64,000 nucleotides of DNA from Microbacterium sp. AG1240 (GCF_003635115.1 NZ_RBXJ01000001.1:1674001-1738000), one strand, 5' to 3'. Positions 51,606 through 59,990 are shown, counted from the stretch's first letter. The notes: generated from the letters alone by a model not told the origin. Program-made: numbers and translations.

Positions 51606-51814
51606 CGGCGGAGTGCTCGCGGGCCGGCTGCCGCGACGCATCCGCCTGGGTCGTTGCCTGGCGCAACCCCCGCATCCACACCGCCGATCGCCGCAAGCTG
51701 TGGTCGGCGTGCGACGCCCACGTCGACTTCTTGCGCGACTACCTCGCCGCGCGAGACTTCCCCGTCGAGGTCTCGGCCCTCTCCGCGGTCTCCGAGGAGG
51801 GCGCACCCCGATGA
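51602..51814 (+). CDS. small Cys-containing protein between DUF3099 and SURF1 genes
   Basis: A 70-residue soluble protein with Cys in SRAGCRD and near residues 5 and 37 (WSACDAHVDFLRDYL). I recognise no named family. GTG at 51602 overlaps the DUF3099 stop and its own stop overlaps the SURF1 start by four bases, so it is embedded in a translationally coupled run. The Cys/His pattern could bind a metal. Its position suggests a link to cytochrome oxidase or heme handling, but this is inference from context only. Confidence 0.7.
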   Translation: MTAECSRAGCRDASAWVVAWRNPRIHTADRRKLWSACDAHVDFLRDYLAARDFPVEVSALSAVSEEGAPR

Positions 51815-52653
51815 GCGATCGTGCACGCCCCGCCGCTCTGCGGTGGACGGGCTACGTCGCCATCGCGATCGTGTTCGCGGTCGCCTGCGGCTTCCTCTCT
51901 CACTGGCAGTTCACCCGCAACGAGGAGCGCGCCCGCCAGCTCGCGCTCGTCGACGCCAACTACGACGCCGAACCCGTGCCGCTCAGCGACGTGATCCCCG
52001 CCGGCGCCGACCTCGATCCCGCCGACGAGTGGACGCCGGTGATCCTCACCGGGACTTATCTCCCCGACGACGAGCTCCTCGTCCGCAACCGACCTCACGG
52101 CGGAACCGCGGCGTTCGAGGTGCTCGTTCCCTTCCGTCTTGACGACGGCCGCGTCATCATCGTCGATCGCGGCTGGGTGCCTCCGGGCGATCCCGATCCC
52201 GAGCCCGACGCGGTCCCCGGTCCTCCGATCGGACAGACCACCGTCGTCGTGCGTCTGAAGCCGGGAGAGATGGTCCCCGCCTCCGGGAGGTCGGCCGACG
52301 AGGGCCAGGTGGCCACCATCAACCTCCCGACGATCGCCGAGGTCGTCTCCTCCGGTGACGCGGTGGTCACATCCGCGTACGGTCAGCTCGTCTCGGAAGA
52401 CCCGTCTCCCGCGGTGGTGCCCGGCGCGCTGCCGTCACCGACGGAGGATCCCGGGCCGCACCTGTCGTACGCCATCCAGTGGATCCTGTTCGCCATCATG
52501 GGCTTCGCGTTCATCGGCTACATCATCGTCAGCGAACGGCGCATCCGTCGCGAGGAGGCCGACGAAGCCGCCGGCAAGACCCCCAGACCCCGTCGTGAGA
52601 AGCGCCGTGACAACGACGCCGACGTGGAGGACGCCCTGGTCGACTCGCGCTGA
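51811..52653 (+). CDS. SURF1 family cytochrome oxidase assembly protein
   Basis: A 280-residue protein with two membrane helices, at about residues 12 to 31 and 215 to 238, and an extracytoplasmic domain between. SURF1 hallmarks are GFLSHWQFTRNEER at the first helix, VLVPFRLDDGRVIIVDRGWVP near 110 and the YAIQWILFAIMGF end. It assists heme a insertion into cytochrome aa3 oxidase. The tail is Arg/Lys-rich. ATG at 51811 has GAGGAGG upstream. Confidence 0.93.
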   Translation: MSDRARPAALRWTGYVAIAIVFAVACGFLSHWQFTRNEERARQLALVDANYDAEPVPLSDVIPAGADLDPADEWTPVILTGTYLPDDELLVRNRPHGGTAAFEVLVPFRLDDGRVIIVDRGWVPPGDPDPEPDAVPGPPIGQTTVVVRLKPGEMVPASGRSADEGQVATINLPTIAEVVSSGDAVVTSAYGQLVSEDPSPAVVPGALPSPTEDPGPHLSYAIQWILFAIMGFAFIGYIIVSERRIRREEADEAAGKTPRPRREKRRDNDADVEDALVDSR

Positions 52654-52662
52654 CCGGTCGGG

Positions 52663-54261
52663 TCAGGCGAGGGTGATCAGGTCGGCGTAGTCGCGACCCC
52701 AGATGTCTTCCACCCCGTCGGGGAGGATGAGCACGCGCTCGGGGTTGAGCGCCTCGACAGCGCCCTCGTCGTGCGACACCAGTACGACGGCACCTTCGTA
52801 GTGCGCCAGCGCGCCGAGGATCTCTTCGCGCGACGCCGGGTCGAGGTTGTTGGTGGGCTCGTCGAGCAGGAGCATGTTCGCGCTGGAGACGACGAGCGTC
52901 GCGAGCGACAGACGGGTCTTCTCGCCACCGGAGAGCACGCCCGCAGGCTTCAGCACGTCATCTCCGACGAAGAGGAACGACCCGAGCACCTTGCGCGCAT
53001 CCGTCGCCGTGATGTGAGGAGCGGCCGACATCATGTTCTCGAGCACCGAGCGCTTCACGTCGAGGTTCTCGTGCTCCTGGGCGTAGTACCCGACCTTGAG
53101 GCCGTGTCCGGGCTCGATGACCCCGGTGTCGGCCTTGTCGACACCGGCGAGGATCCGCAGCAGGGTCGTCTTCCCCGCACCGTTCAATCCGAGGATGACG
53201 ACCTTGGAGCCACGGTCGATCGCGAGGTCGACGTCGGTGAAGATCTCGAGCGAACCGTACGACTTCGACAGACCCGACGCCATCAGCGGGGTTTTGCCGC
53301 AGGGTGCGGGCTTCGGGAAGCGCAGCTTCGCCACGCGCTCCTCCTGACGCACCTCGTCGAGACCGGCGAGCATCTTCTCGGCCCGAGCGACCATCTGATG
53401 CGCGGCGGCCGCCTTCGAGGCCTTCGCGCCGAATCGGGCGGCCTGCTGCTGGAGCACCGTCGCCTTCTTCTCGACGTTCGTGCGCTCCTTCTTGCGGCGC
53501 TCCTCGTCGGCCACCCGCTGACGCAGGTAGTTCTTCCAGTTCATGTTGTAGACGTCGATGACCTGACGGTTCGCGTCGAGGTAGAACACGCGGTTGACGG
53601 TCTCGCCGACGAGCTCGACATCGTGGCTGATGACGATCAGCCCGCCCTTGTACCCCTTGAGGAACTCGCGCAGCCACACGACGCTGTCGGCGTCGAGGTG
53701 GTTCGTCGGCTCGTCGAGGATCATGGTCTGGGCATCGGAGAAGAGGATGCGTGCGAGCTCGATACGGCGACGCTGACCGCCCGAGAGGGTCTTGAGCGGC
53801 TGATCGAGGATGCGGTCGGGCAGCGACAGGTTGTTCGCGATCGATGCCGCCTCCGCCTCGGCCGCGTAGCCGCCGAGCCCCTCGAACCGCTCGGTGAGCG
53901 AGCTGTAACGCTTCATCGCCTTGGCCGCGACGGCGTCATCGGCGTCGCCCATGAGCAGCGATGCCTCCTGCATGCCGATGGCGAGAGAGCCGAGACCGCG
54001 CGCGTCGAGGATGCGCGTGCGCGCCAGCATCTCGGGGTCGCCGCTGCGAGGGTCCTGGGGCAGATAGCCGAGCTCGCCGGAGCTGTCGACGCTTCCGGCC
54101 GCCGAGATCAGATCGCCCGCGAGCACCTTCGTCAGCGTGGTCTTGCCTGCTCCGTTGCGGCCGACGAGACCGATCTTGTCGCCGTCGCTCACGCGGAACG
54201 ACACGCCCGACATCAGCACGCGCGCTCCGACGCGGATCTCGAGGTCATGCACGGCGAGCAC
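52663..54261 (-). CDS. ABC-F family ATP-binding protein
   Basis: A 532-residue protein with two ABC ATPase domains and no membrane segments. Walker A motifs are GRNGAGKTT near residue 38 and GLNGAGKTT near 360; the signatures are LSGGQRRR and LSGGEKTR; Walker B and linker segments include ILDEPTNHLD and LLDEPTNNLD. A charged linker lies between the halves. ABC-F proteins act on ribosomes in translation or antibiotic resistance. GTG at 54261 is chosen because the conserved LAVHDLEIRVG start lies there. Confidence 0.92.
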   Translation of the reverse strand: MLAVHDLEIRVGARVLMSGVSFRVSDGDKIGLVGRNGAGKTTLTKVLAGDLISAAGSVDSSGELGYLPQDPRSGDPEMLARTRILDARGLGSLAIGMQEASLLMGDADDAVAAKAMKRYSSLTERFEGLGGYAAEAEAASIANNLSLPDRILDQPLKTLSGGQRRRIELARILFSDAQTMILDEPTNHLDADSVVWLREFLKGYKGGLIVISHDVELVGETVNRVFYLDANRQVIDVYNMNWKNYLRQRVADEERRKKERTNVEKKATVLQQQAARFGAKASKAAAAHQMVARAEKMLAGLDEVRQEERVAKLRFPKPAPCGKTPLMASGLSKSYGSLEIFTDVDLAIDRGSKVVILGLNGAGKTTLLRILAGVDKADTGVIEPGHGLKVGYYAQEHENLDVKRSVLENMMSAAPHITATDARKVLGSFLFVGDDVLKPAGVLSGGEKTRLSLATLVVSSANMLLLDEPTNNLDPASREEILGALAHYEGAVVLVSHDEGAVEALNPERVLILPDGVEDIWGRDYADLITLA

Positions 54262-54320
54262 AGCGAACGTCCGATCTTCTGGTGGGAAAAGGTACACAGG
54301 CGGCCGACGGCCAGCCCCCT

Positions 54321-54328
54321 AGTATAAG
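54321..54328. promoter_or_regulatory. overlapping divergent -10 elements (abc-F and bioY)
   Basis: AGTATAAG gives TATAAG on the plus strand towards bioY and TATACT on the minus strand towards the ABC-F gene, 47 and 59 bases from their starts. No good -35 is seen on either side. Confidence 0.4.
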
Positions 54329-54375
54329 TCGCGAAGCCCGCCGAACCTTCCGCGAGCAGCTCACGAAGGAGCCTC

Positions 54376-55002
54376 ATGTCCGTCGCCTCCCCGCTCGGCC
54401 GCCGCGTGCTGGCCGACCTCGTCGCCCGCCCGTCGACCCGCGCCCGCGCCGTCGCCCTCGACGCGACCCTCGTCCTCACGGGCGCGCTGACCGTCGCCGT
54501 CCTCGCCCAGGTGGAGGTGCCGCTGTGGCCGGTCCCCATCACGGGCCAGACGCTCGGCGTCATCGTCGTGGGTGCCGCGCTCGGCGCGCGCCGCGGTGCG
54601 CTGTCGCTGCTGAGCTACCTCGGTCTCGGCCTGGTCGGGCTCCCGGTCTTCGCCGGACTGTCCGGGGGCCTGGCCTCCGTCGTCAAGCCCAGCTTCGGTT
54701 TCATCATCGGTTTCGTTCTCGCCGCGTTCGTCGCCGGATGGTTTGCCGAGCGATCGTGGGACCGACGCCCCGTCCTGGCGTTCGTCGGTTTCGCCGCGGC
54801 CAGTGTCGTGCCGTTCCTCATCGGTGTGCCCTACATGGCGTTCATCCTGAACAACGTGCTGGGACTCGGCTACGGGCTCGGCGACGTCCTCGCCGTCGGC
54901 GTGCTGCCCTTCATCGTGGGCGGCATCGTCAAGGCCGCGCTGGCGGCCGGCATCGTCCCGGCCGCGTGGGCGCTGGTCCGCGCCGCCGACCGGCGACGCT
55001 GA
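54376..55002 (+). CDS. bioY: biotin transporter BioY
   Basis: A 208-residue membrane protein, the substrate-binding S component of the biotin ECF transporter. Six helices are seen, with VEVPLWPVPITGQTLGV near residue 53 and the GLPVFAGLSGGLASVVKPSFGFIIGF segment near 90. No bioM/bioN-type energy genes are in the window, so it may work alone or with a shared ECF module. ATG at 54376 has GAAGGAG upstream. Confidence 0.94.
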   Translation: MSVASPLGRRVLADLVARPSTRARAVALDATLVLTGALTVAVLAQVEVPLWPVPITGQTLGVIVVGAALGARRGALSLLSYLGLGLVGLPVFAGLSGGLASVVKPSFGFIIGFVLAAFVAGWFAERSWDRRPVLAFVGFAAASVVPFLIGVPYMAFILNNVLGLGYGLGDVLAVGVLPFIVGGIVKAALAAGIVPAAWALVRAADRRR

Positions 55003-55016
55003 CCCCGAGCACGAGA

Positions 55017-55053
55017 AAGGCGCCCACCCGGCAGACCGGATGGGCGCCTTCGT
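55017..55053. terminator. terminator between bioY and siderophore operon
   Basis: AAGGCGCCCA pairs with TGGGCGCCTT and is extended by CCGG/CCGG around a 4-base loop, with one mismatch. It lies between convergent genes and probably serves both strands. Confidence 0.85.
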
Positions 55054-55062
55054 CGTATCGGA

Positions 55063-56097
55063 TCAGCCCTTGGCGACGGCGGTGGCCTCGGCCAGCTGCT
55101 CGACGATGGTGGGCAGGATGAACGGGAACGTCAGCGCGGTCGGCGAGACGGCGGCGACGTTCTCCTCGCCGACGATCGCGGCGACGGCGCCCTTCGCGAC
55201 GGCGGGGATGAGCCGCGTGCGGTCAGAGGTGAGGAAGGTCTCGAGAGCGCCCTCGTCATCGACCTGCGTGAAGATCACGTCCGCGTCGATCGAGTCGAGG
55301 TTCTCGCCGCTGACGGTCGCGTAGAAGCTGCCGGATCCGTCGTCGAGCGCGGCGACAGAGTCGGCGGTGACGAAGCCGAGGTCCTCGAGGATCTCCACGC
55401 GGGGGTCGGCGGGGAGGTAGAGGTAGAACGTGTCGACGCTGTCGGAGGCGTACGCGATCGTGGTTCCCGCGAACTCCGGGTGCTCCGCCGCCGCCGCGGC
55501 GACCTGCTCGTCCATGTCGGTGATGATCTGCGCAGCATCCTCTTCGCGGCCGAGCGCCGCGCCCGTCTCGGTGATGACGTCGCGCCACGGGGTGGTCCAG
55601 ACACCATCGGTGGGTGCGACGACCGGCACGCCGGCGCCGGTGATCGCGTCGTACTCCTCCTGGGTCAGGCCGGAGTAGGGCGCGATGAGCACGTCGGGGT
55701 CGGTCGCGAGCAGCTCCTCGACCGGCACCTCGCCGGAGGCATCGAGGATCACGGGCGTCTCACCGCCCAGTTCGTCGAGGGCGTCCTTCACCCACGGGGT
55801 GATGCGGTCGTCTCCCCCGCCGTAATCCATCGAAGCGATGGCGACCGGAACGATCCCGAGGGCGAGCACGGCGTCGGTGGAGCCCCAACCCCACGTCGCG
55901 ATGCGCTCGGGGGCGGACTCGATCACCGTCTCGCCGTACATGTTCGTCATCGTCACCGGGAAGGCCTCGGATGCCGCGGTGTCGGACCCGGACGAGCCGG
56001 CGCCGTTCTCGGGGGCGGCCGTCGAGCAGGCCGACAGCGCGAGGACGCCGGCGGCGAGGGCTGCGGCGAACGCGATCGCACGGGGGGTGCGGGACAT
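55063..56097 (-). CDS. iron-siderophore ABC transporter substrate-binding lipoprotein
   Basis: A 344-residue lipoprotein with lipobox LSAC near residue 21. The mature part is a class III (FhuD/BtuF-like) binding protein with IATWGWGSTDAVLALGIVPVAI near the start, PDVLIAPYSGL in the middle and a long connecting helix. It would bind ferric siderophores outside the membrane. ATG at 56097 has AAAGGAAA upstream. It is the last gene of the SIP-permease-permease-ATPase run, 53 bases after the ATPase stop, an unusual place for the binding protein. Confidence 0.92.
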   Translation of the reverse strand: MSRTPRAIAFAAALAAGVLALSACSTAAPENGAGSSGSDTAASEAFPVTMTNMYGETVIESAPERIATWGWGSTDAVLALGIVPVAIASMDYGGGDDRITPWVKDALDELGGETPVILDASGEVPVEELLATDPDVLIAPYSGLTQEEYDAITGAGVPVVAPTDGVWTTPWRDVITETGAALGREEDAAQIITDMDEQVAAAAAEHPEFAGTTIAYASDSVDTFYLYLPADPRVEILEDLGFVTADSVAALDDGSGSFYATVSGENLDSIDADVIFTQVDDEGALETFLTSDRTRLIPAVAKGAVAAIVGEENVAAVSPTALTFPFILPTIVEQLAEATAVAKG

Positions 56098-56114
56098 GGG
56101 TTTTCCTTTCGAAC

Positions 56115-56131
56115 GCGGAAGCGGGTTCCGC
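56115..56131 (-). other. small hairpin before the binding-protein gene
   Basis: GCGGAA and TTCCGC form a 6-base-pair stem with a GCGGG loop in the 53-base gap. It may stabilise the binding-protein message after processing. Confidence 0.25.
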
Positions 56132-56150
56132 CGGGTGGGGGTTTCGGGGA

Positions 56151-56975
56151 TCAGGTGGGGTCGGGCGTCAGGTGCGCGCCCCCCGGGCGCGGCACGACGA
56201 GGGGTGTGCCGGTGAGGGGGTCGGGCATCACGAGGGCATCGAGCGCGAACGCGTCCGAGACGACCTCCGCCGTCAGCACCTCTCGCGGGGGGCCCTGGGC
56301 GACGATGCGTCCCTCGCTCATGACCACGAGGTCGTCGGCGTAGCGCGCGGCGAGGTTGAGCTCGTGCAGCACCACGACGATCGTCGTTCCGTGCGCGCGG
56401 TTCAGCTCGACGAGGAGGTCGAGCACCTCGAGCTGATGGCTCAGATCGAGGAACGTCGTCGGCTCGTCCAGCAACAGGATCTCGGGATTCTGGGCGAGCG
56501 CCATGGCGATCCAGACCCTCTGGCGCTGTCCGCCGGAGAGGTCGCCGACGGGCCGGTCGGCGAGAGCCTCGACCCCGGTCAGCCGCATGGCGTCGTCGAC
56601 CTGCGCCGTGTCGGCGGCGCTCCATCGCTCGAAGACGCCACGGTGCGGGTGGCGTCCGCGCGAGACGAGCTCGCCGACGGTGAGACCGTCGGGGGCGATC
56701 GGATGCTGCGGAAGCAGCCCGACGCGCTGCGCGAACCGTCGTCGCGGAATGCTCGCGACGTCGACATCGTCGAGGAGCACCTCGCCGCCGAGCGGGGCGT
56801 GCAGGCGCGCGAGCACGCCGAGCAGGGTCGACTTCCCGCAGGCGTTCGCGCCGATGATCATCGTGATCCGACCGGGGGTGACATCGAGGTCGAGGTTCTC
56901 GATGACCCGTCGGCCCGGGTAGCCCGCGTTCAACGACCGCGCGCGCAGGCGCGGCGGAGTGGGGGAAGCGCTCAT
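56151..56975 (-). CDS. iron-siderophore ABC transporter ATP-binding protein
   Basis: A 274-residue FecE-like ATPase. Walker A is GANACGKST near residue 40, the signature is LSGGQRQR near 145, Walker B is ILLLDEPTTFLD near 165 and the switch His is in VLHELN. Note Ala-Cys where most family members have Asn-Gly in Walker A. ATG at 56975 overlaps the upstream permease stop by four bases. It powers the two permeases encoded before it. Confidence 0.94.
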   Translation of the reverse strand: MSASPTPPRLRARSLNAGYPGRRVIENLDLDVTPGRITMIIGANACGKSTLLGVLARLHAPLGGEVLLDDVDVASIPRRRFAQRVGLLPQHPIAPDGLTVGELVSRGRHPHRGVFERWSAADTAQVDDAMRLTGVEALADRPVGDLSGGQRQRVWIAMALAQNPEILLLDEPTTFLDLSHQLEVLDLLVELNRAHGTTIVVVLHELNLAARYADDLVVMSEGRIVAQGPPREVLTAEVVSDAFALDALVMPDPLTGTPLVVPRPGGAHLTPDPT

Positions 56976-58006
56976 ACCTGGCGCCCTTTCGTCGAGGCCA
57001 GAAGCCACAGGAGGAACACGGCGCCGAGCGCCCCGGTGACCACGCCCACCGGGAGAGAGAGGCCGGGGAGCGCGAACTGCGCGATCAGGTCGGCCGCGAC
57101 GAGGAGGGCGGCCCCCGTGACGGCGCTGGTGCCGATCCCCAGCGCCCCGTGTCCGAGGAGCGAACGGGCGATCGGGGGCGCGCACAGCGCGACGAACGCG
57201 ATGGGCCCCGCGAACGCGCAGGTGACGGCGGTGAGCAGCACCGCGCAGACGACGGCCACCCCGCGCACGGTCGTGGCGTTCACGCCCAGACCCGAGGACG
57301 TCGCCGGACCCAATTGCGTGATGGGGAGCCAGCGGGAGGCGAGGGCGACGAACGGCGCGCACGCCACGATCACGACGAGGACCACGAGTACCTGCCACCA
57401 CGCGCTCGACGCCAGCGATCCGGTGATCCACACCAGCGCTGCCTGCGCGAGCTCGAGCTGCGCGCGGGCCATGAGGAAGTTCGTGACCGCGACGCAGAGG
57501 AAGGCGACGCCGATGCCGGCCAGGATGAGGCGGAATCCGCCGTCCGAGAGCCGGCGTCCGGCTGCGAGGAGGAATACCGCCACGACCATGCCGCCGACGA
57601 ATGCCGCGGCGGCCAGCAGCGGCCCGGTCAGCCCGAGCACGAGTAGCACGAACAGCGCGCCGACGCTCGCACCGCCGCTGATGCCGAGGAGGTCGGGACT
57701 CGCGAGAGGGTTTCTCAGCAGAGTCTGCAGGAGTGCCCCCGCGGTGCCGAGGCAGACGCCGACGAGGACGCCCATCACGACGCGCGGCGCCCGCACCTGG
57801 AACAGCACGTACGCCTCCACGCGCTCCCCGCCGCCGAAGAGGGTGCGCCACAGCTGCACGGGTGAGAGGGGGTAGTCGCCGAGCGAGAGGCCGAGCACGA
57901 CGACGACGAGCAGCGCCGCCGTCACTCCGGCGATCGCGATGACGCGGCGACGGCGCACCCGCCCGCGCACGAGCGCGAGAGGCGACGGGGTCTGCACGGC
58001 GGTCAC
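56972..58006 (-). CDS. FecCD family siderophore permease (second subunit)
   Basis: A 344-residue membrane protein with about ten helices. Family motifs are RAPRVVMGVLVGVCLGTAGALLQTLLRNPLA near residue 75, LLGISGGASVGAL near 110, and GPIAFVALCAPPIAR near 255, the coupling region for the ATPase. GTG at 58006 overlaps the upstream permease stop (GTGA). The next gene is the ATPase, again with a four-base overlap. Confidence 0.94.
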   Translation of the reverse strand: MTAVQTPSPLALVRGRVRRRRVIAIAGVTAALLVVVVLGLSLGDYPLSPVQLWRTLFGGGERVEAYVLFQVRAPRVVMGVLVGVCLGTAGALLQTLLRNPLASPDLLGISGGASVGALFVLLVLGLTGPLLAAAAFVGGMVVAVFLLAAGRRLSDGGFRLILAGIGVAFLCVAVTNFLMARAQLELAQAALVWITGSLASSAWWQVLVVLVVIVACAPFVALASRWLPITQLGPATSSGLGVNATTVRGVAVVCAVLLTAVTCAFAGPIAFVALCAPPIARSLLGHGALGIGTSAVTGAALLVAADLIAQFALPGLSLPVGVVTGALGAVFLLWLLASTKGRQV

Positions 58007-59016
58007 AGCGCGACCCTCCGACCCCGGAGCACGAGCGCGATCAGCGCGGGCGCCCCGACGAAGGCCACCACGATGCCGGCCTGCACCTCGCCGGGCAGTG
58101 CGATCACGCGGCCGATGACATCGGCGGCGAGGAGCAGCGATGCGCCCACCGGGATGCTCAGCGCGAGGAGCGGCCCGTGGCCTCCGCCGACGAGAGCTCG
58201 GAGGACGTGTGGGACGAGCAGCCCGACGAACACGATCGGTCCCGCGAGAGCGGTCGCTCCCCCGCACAGGAGCACCGTGGCCAGGATGCCGAGAGCGCGC
58301 GTGCGGGCGACGTTCTGCCCGAGACCGGCTGCCGTGTCGCTCCCAAGCGAGAGGAGGTCGAGTCCGCGTCCGCTGGAGAGGGCGAGGACGGCGCCGACGG
58401 CGATGGGCAGGGCGGCGATGGCCACCGTGTCGAGCCCGCGGGTGGTCAGACCACCCACCTGCCAGTAGCGGTAGACGTCGAGCGTGGCGGCCGACGTCGT
58501 CAGCATGAACGTCGTGACCGCGATGAGGCCCGCGGTGACCGCGGCGCCCGTGAGCGCGAGCTTGGCCGGGTTGTCGCCGTCCGGGCCGCGCGTGCCGATG
58601 ACGGCGACGACGACGGCCGCGACGGCGGCGCCGACGAAGGCGAACCAGACGAATCCGCTCGGCTGCGCGATTCCGAAGAAGCTGATCGCCACGAGCACCG
58701 CGACCGAGGCACCCGCGTTGATGCCGAGCAGACCGGGGTCGGCGAGCGGATTACGGGTGAGCCCCTGCATCAGGGTGCCCGCGAGAGCGAGGGCGGCGCC
58801 GGCGATGAGTCCGATGGCGGTGCGAGGGAGTCGCTGGGTGACGACGACCACGTGATCGGCCACCGTCGGGTCGAACGCCGTCAGCGCCTGCCACACGATC
58901 GTCGGCGACACCGAGCGCGCACCGATGAGAAGACTGCCCGCGACGGTGAGGGCCAGGACGACGACAGCACCGACGGCGACGAGACGCAGACGCCTCGCCC
59001 GGGACGTGGTCGTCAT
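58003..59016 (-). CDS. FecCD family siderophore permease (first subunit)
   Basis: A 337-residue membrane protein with about ten helices. Motifs are RLPRTAIGLIAGAALALAGTLMQ near residue 65, LGINAGASVAVL near 100 and GPIVFVGLLVPHVLRALVG near 255. It pairs with the second permease to form the channel. ATG at 59016 overlaps the SIP stop by four bases. The tightly overlapped order indicates co-translation. Confidence 0.94.
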   Translation of the reverse strand: MTTTSRARRLRLVAVGAVVVLALTVAGSLLIGARSVSPTIVWQALTAFDPTVADHVVVVTQRLPRTAIGLIAGAALALAGTLMQGLTRNPLADPGLLGINAGASVAVLVAISFFGIAQPSGFVWFAFVGAAVAAVVVAVIGTRGPDGDNPAKLALTGAAVTAGLIAVTTFMLTTSAATLDVYRYWQVGGLTTRGLDTVAIAALPIAVGAVLALSSGRGLDLLSLGSDTAAGLGQNVARTRALGILATVLLCGGATALAGPIVFVGLLVPHVLRALVGGGHGPLLALSIPVGASLLLAADVIGRVIALPGEVQAGIVVAFVGAPALIALVLRGRRVAL

Positions 59017-59954
59017 GCCTGCCGTTCTGCTTGCCCGAGCCGCCAGTAGCCCATGAACGCCACGCGCTTGCGGTCGACTCCCCCGGTGGTCACCAGCATC
59101 CGGCGCAGCGTCTTGATCGTCGCCGCCTCGCCCGCGAACCACGCGTAGAACTCGCCTTCGGCGTCGGCGGGACTGTCCCAGATGAGGTCGCGGTCGACGT
59201 CGACGTCGGCGAGCACCTGGGGTCGCGGCGCGGCGGCGCGCGTCAGCACGTCGGCGGATGCTGCGCACCATCCCTCGAGCGCTGCGATCAGCCGCGCGCC
59301 GTGCGGGGCGTCGTCACGTGCGATCCAGGTGACGCGGTGAGCGCGGGGCGCATCCAGGGTCAGAGCGTCATCGCCCGTCGGCACCTCGAGGAACGCGTCG
59401 ACGTCGACTCCGGCCGGGAGCGACTCGAGGATCGCGCTGATGGCGGGCACCGCCGTCTCGTCGCCCGCGAGCAGCAACCGCCGGGCCGTCCCGGGATGGA
59501 AGTCCAGGCCGAGCCGCGACTGCTCGCTGCGTTCGTCGGGTCCGACGATGACGAGCTCCTGGCCGGGGCGCGCATGCGCGGCCCACTCGCCCGCCGGCCC
59601 TGCGTCGTGATGCACCACGAAGTCGACGTCGATCTCGCGAGCCTCGGGGGCGACACGACGGACCGTATAGGTGCGCAGGGGGCTGCGCTCATCGGTCGGT
59701 ACGTCGCGCCAGCGCTCGTACCACGCGCCTGTCGCGATGGCCTCGTCGTCGCGCTGGCCCACGTCGGTGATGGTCCCGTCGGCAAGCGGCAGGAGGAGCT
59801 TGACGCGCTGGTCGAGACCGGCCGTGCCGAAGTCGGCGAAGTCGTCGCAGCCGAAGGTCACGCGCACGAACGACGGCGACAGCCGGCGCACCGCGCGCAC
59901 CTCTGCGCAGTAGGGCCGGTAGGACGGACGGCTCGAGACGACGACGGAGGACAC
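59013..59954 (-). CDS. siderophore-interacting protein (flavin reductase type)
   Basis: A 313-residue SIP-family ferric-siderophore reductase. An N-terminal FAD-binding barrel (RRLSPSFVRVTFGCDDF, then SPLRTYTVRR near residue 95) is followed by an NAD(P)H-binding domain and the C-terminal FYAWFAGEAATIKTLRR segment typical of the family. It would release iron in the cytosol after uptake. GTG at 59954 has no ribosome-binding site but TACCCT six bases upstream inside an iron box, so it is the first, probably leaderless, gene of the iron-uptake operon. Confidence 0.95.
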   Translation of the reverse strand: MSSVVVSSRPSYRPYCAEVRAVRRLSPSFVRVTFGCDDFADFGTAGLDQRVKLLLPLADGTITDVGQRDDEAIATGAWYERWRDVPTDERSPLRTYTVRRVAPEAREIDVDFVVHHDAGPAGEWAAHARPGQELVIVGPDERSEQSRLGLDFHPGTARRLLLAGDETAVPAISAILESLPAGVDVDAFLEVPTGDDALTLDAPRAHRVTWIARDDAPHGARLIAALEGWCAASADVLTRAAAPRPQVLADVDVDRDLIWDSPADAEGEFYAWFAGEAATIKTLRRMLVTTGGVDRKRVAFMGYWRLGQAERQA

Positions 59955-59958
59955 CTCG

Positions 59959-59977
59959 TAAGGGTAGCCTTACCTGC
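59959..59977 (-). promoter_or_regulatory. DtxR/IdeR iron box over the SIP promoter
   Basis: TAAGGGTAGCCTTACCTGC (plus strand) matches 16 of 19 positions of the DtxR/IdeR consensus TWAGGTWAGSCTWACCTWA. It covers the candidate -10 and overlaps the MFS stop codon. It would block the siderophore operon when iron is sufficient. Confidence 0.8.
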
Positions 59978-59990
59978 CCGGATGTTCCAA
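59961..59990 (-). promoter_or_regulatory. leaderless promoter of the siderophore-uptake operon
   Basis: On the minus strand TTGGAA (59985-59990), an 18-base spacer and TACCCT (59961-59966) end six bases before the GTG at 59954. The promoter lies inside the end of the upstream MFS gene. Confidence 0.6.
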
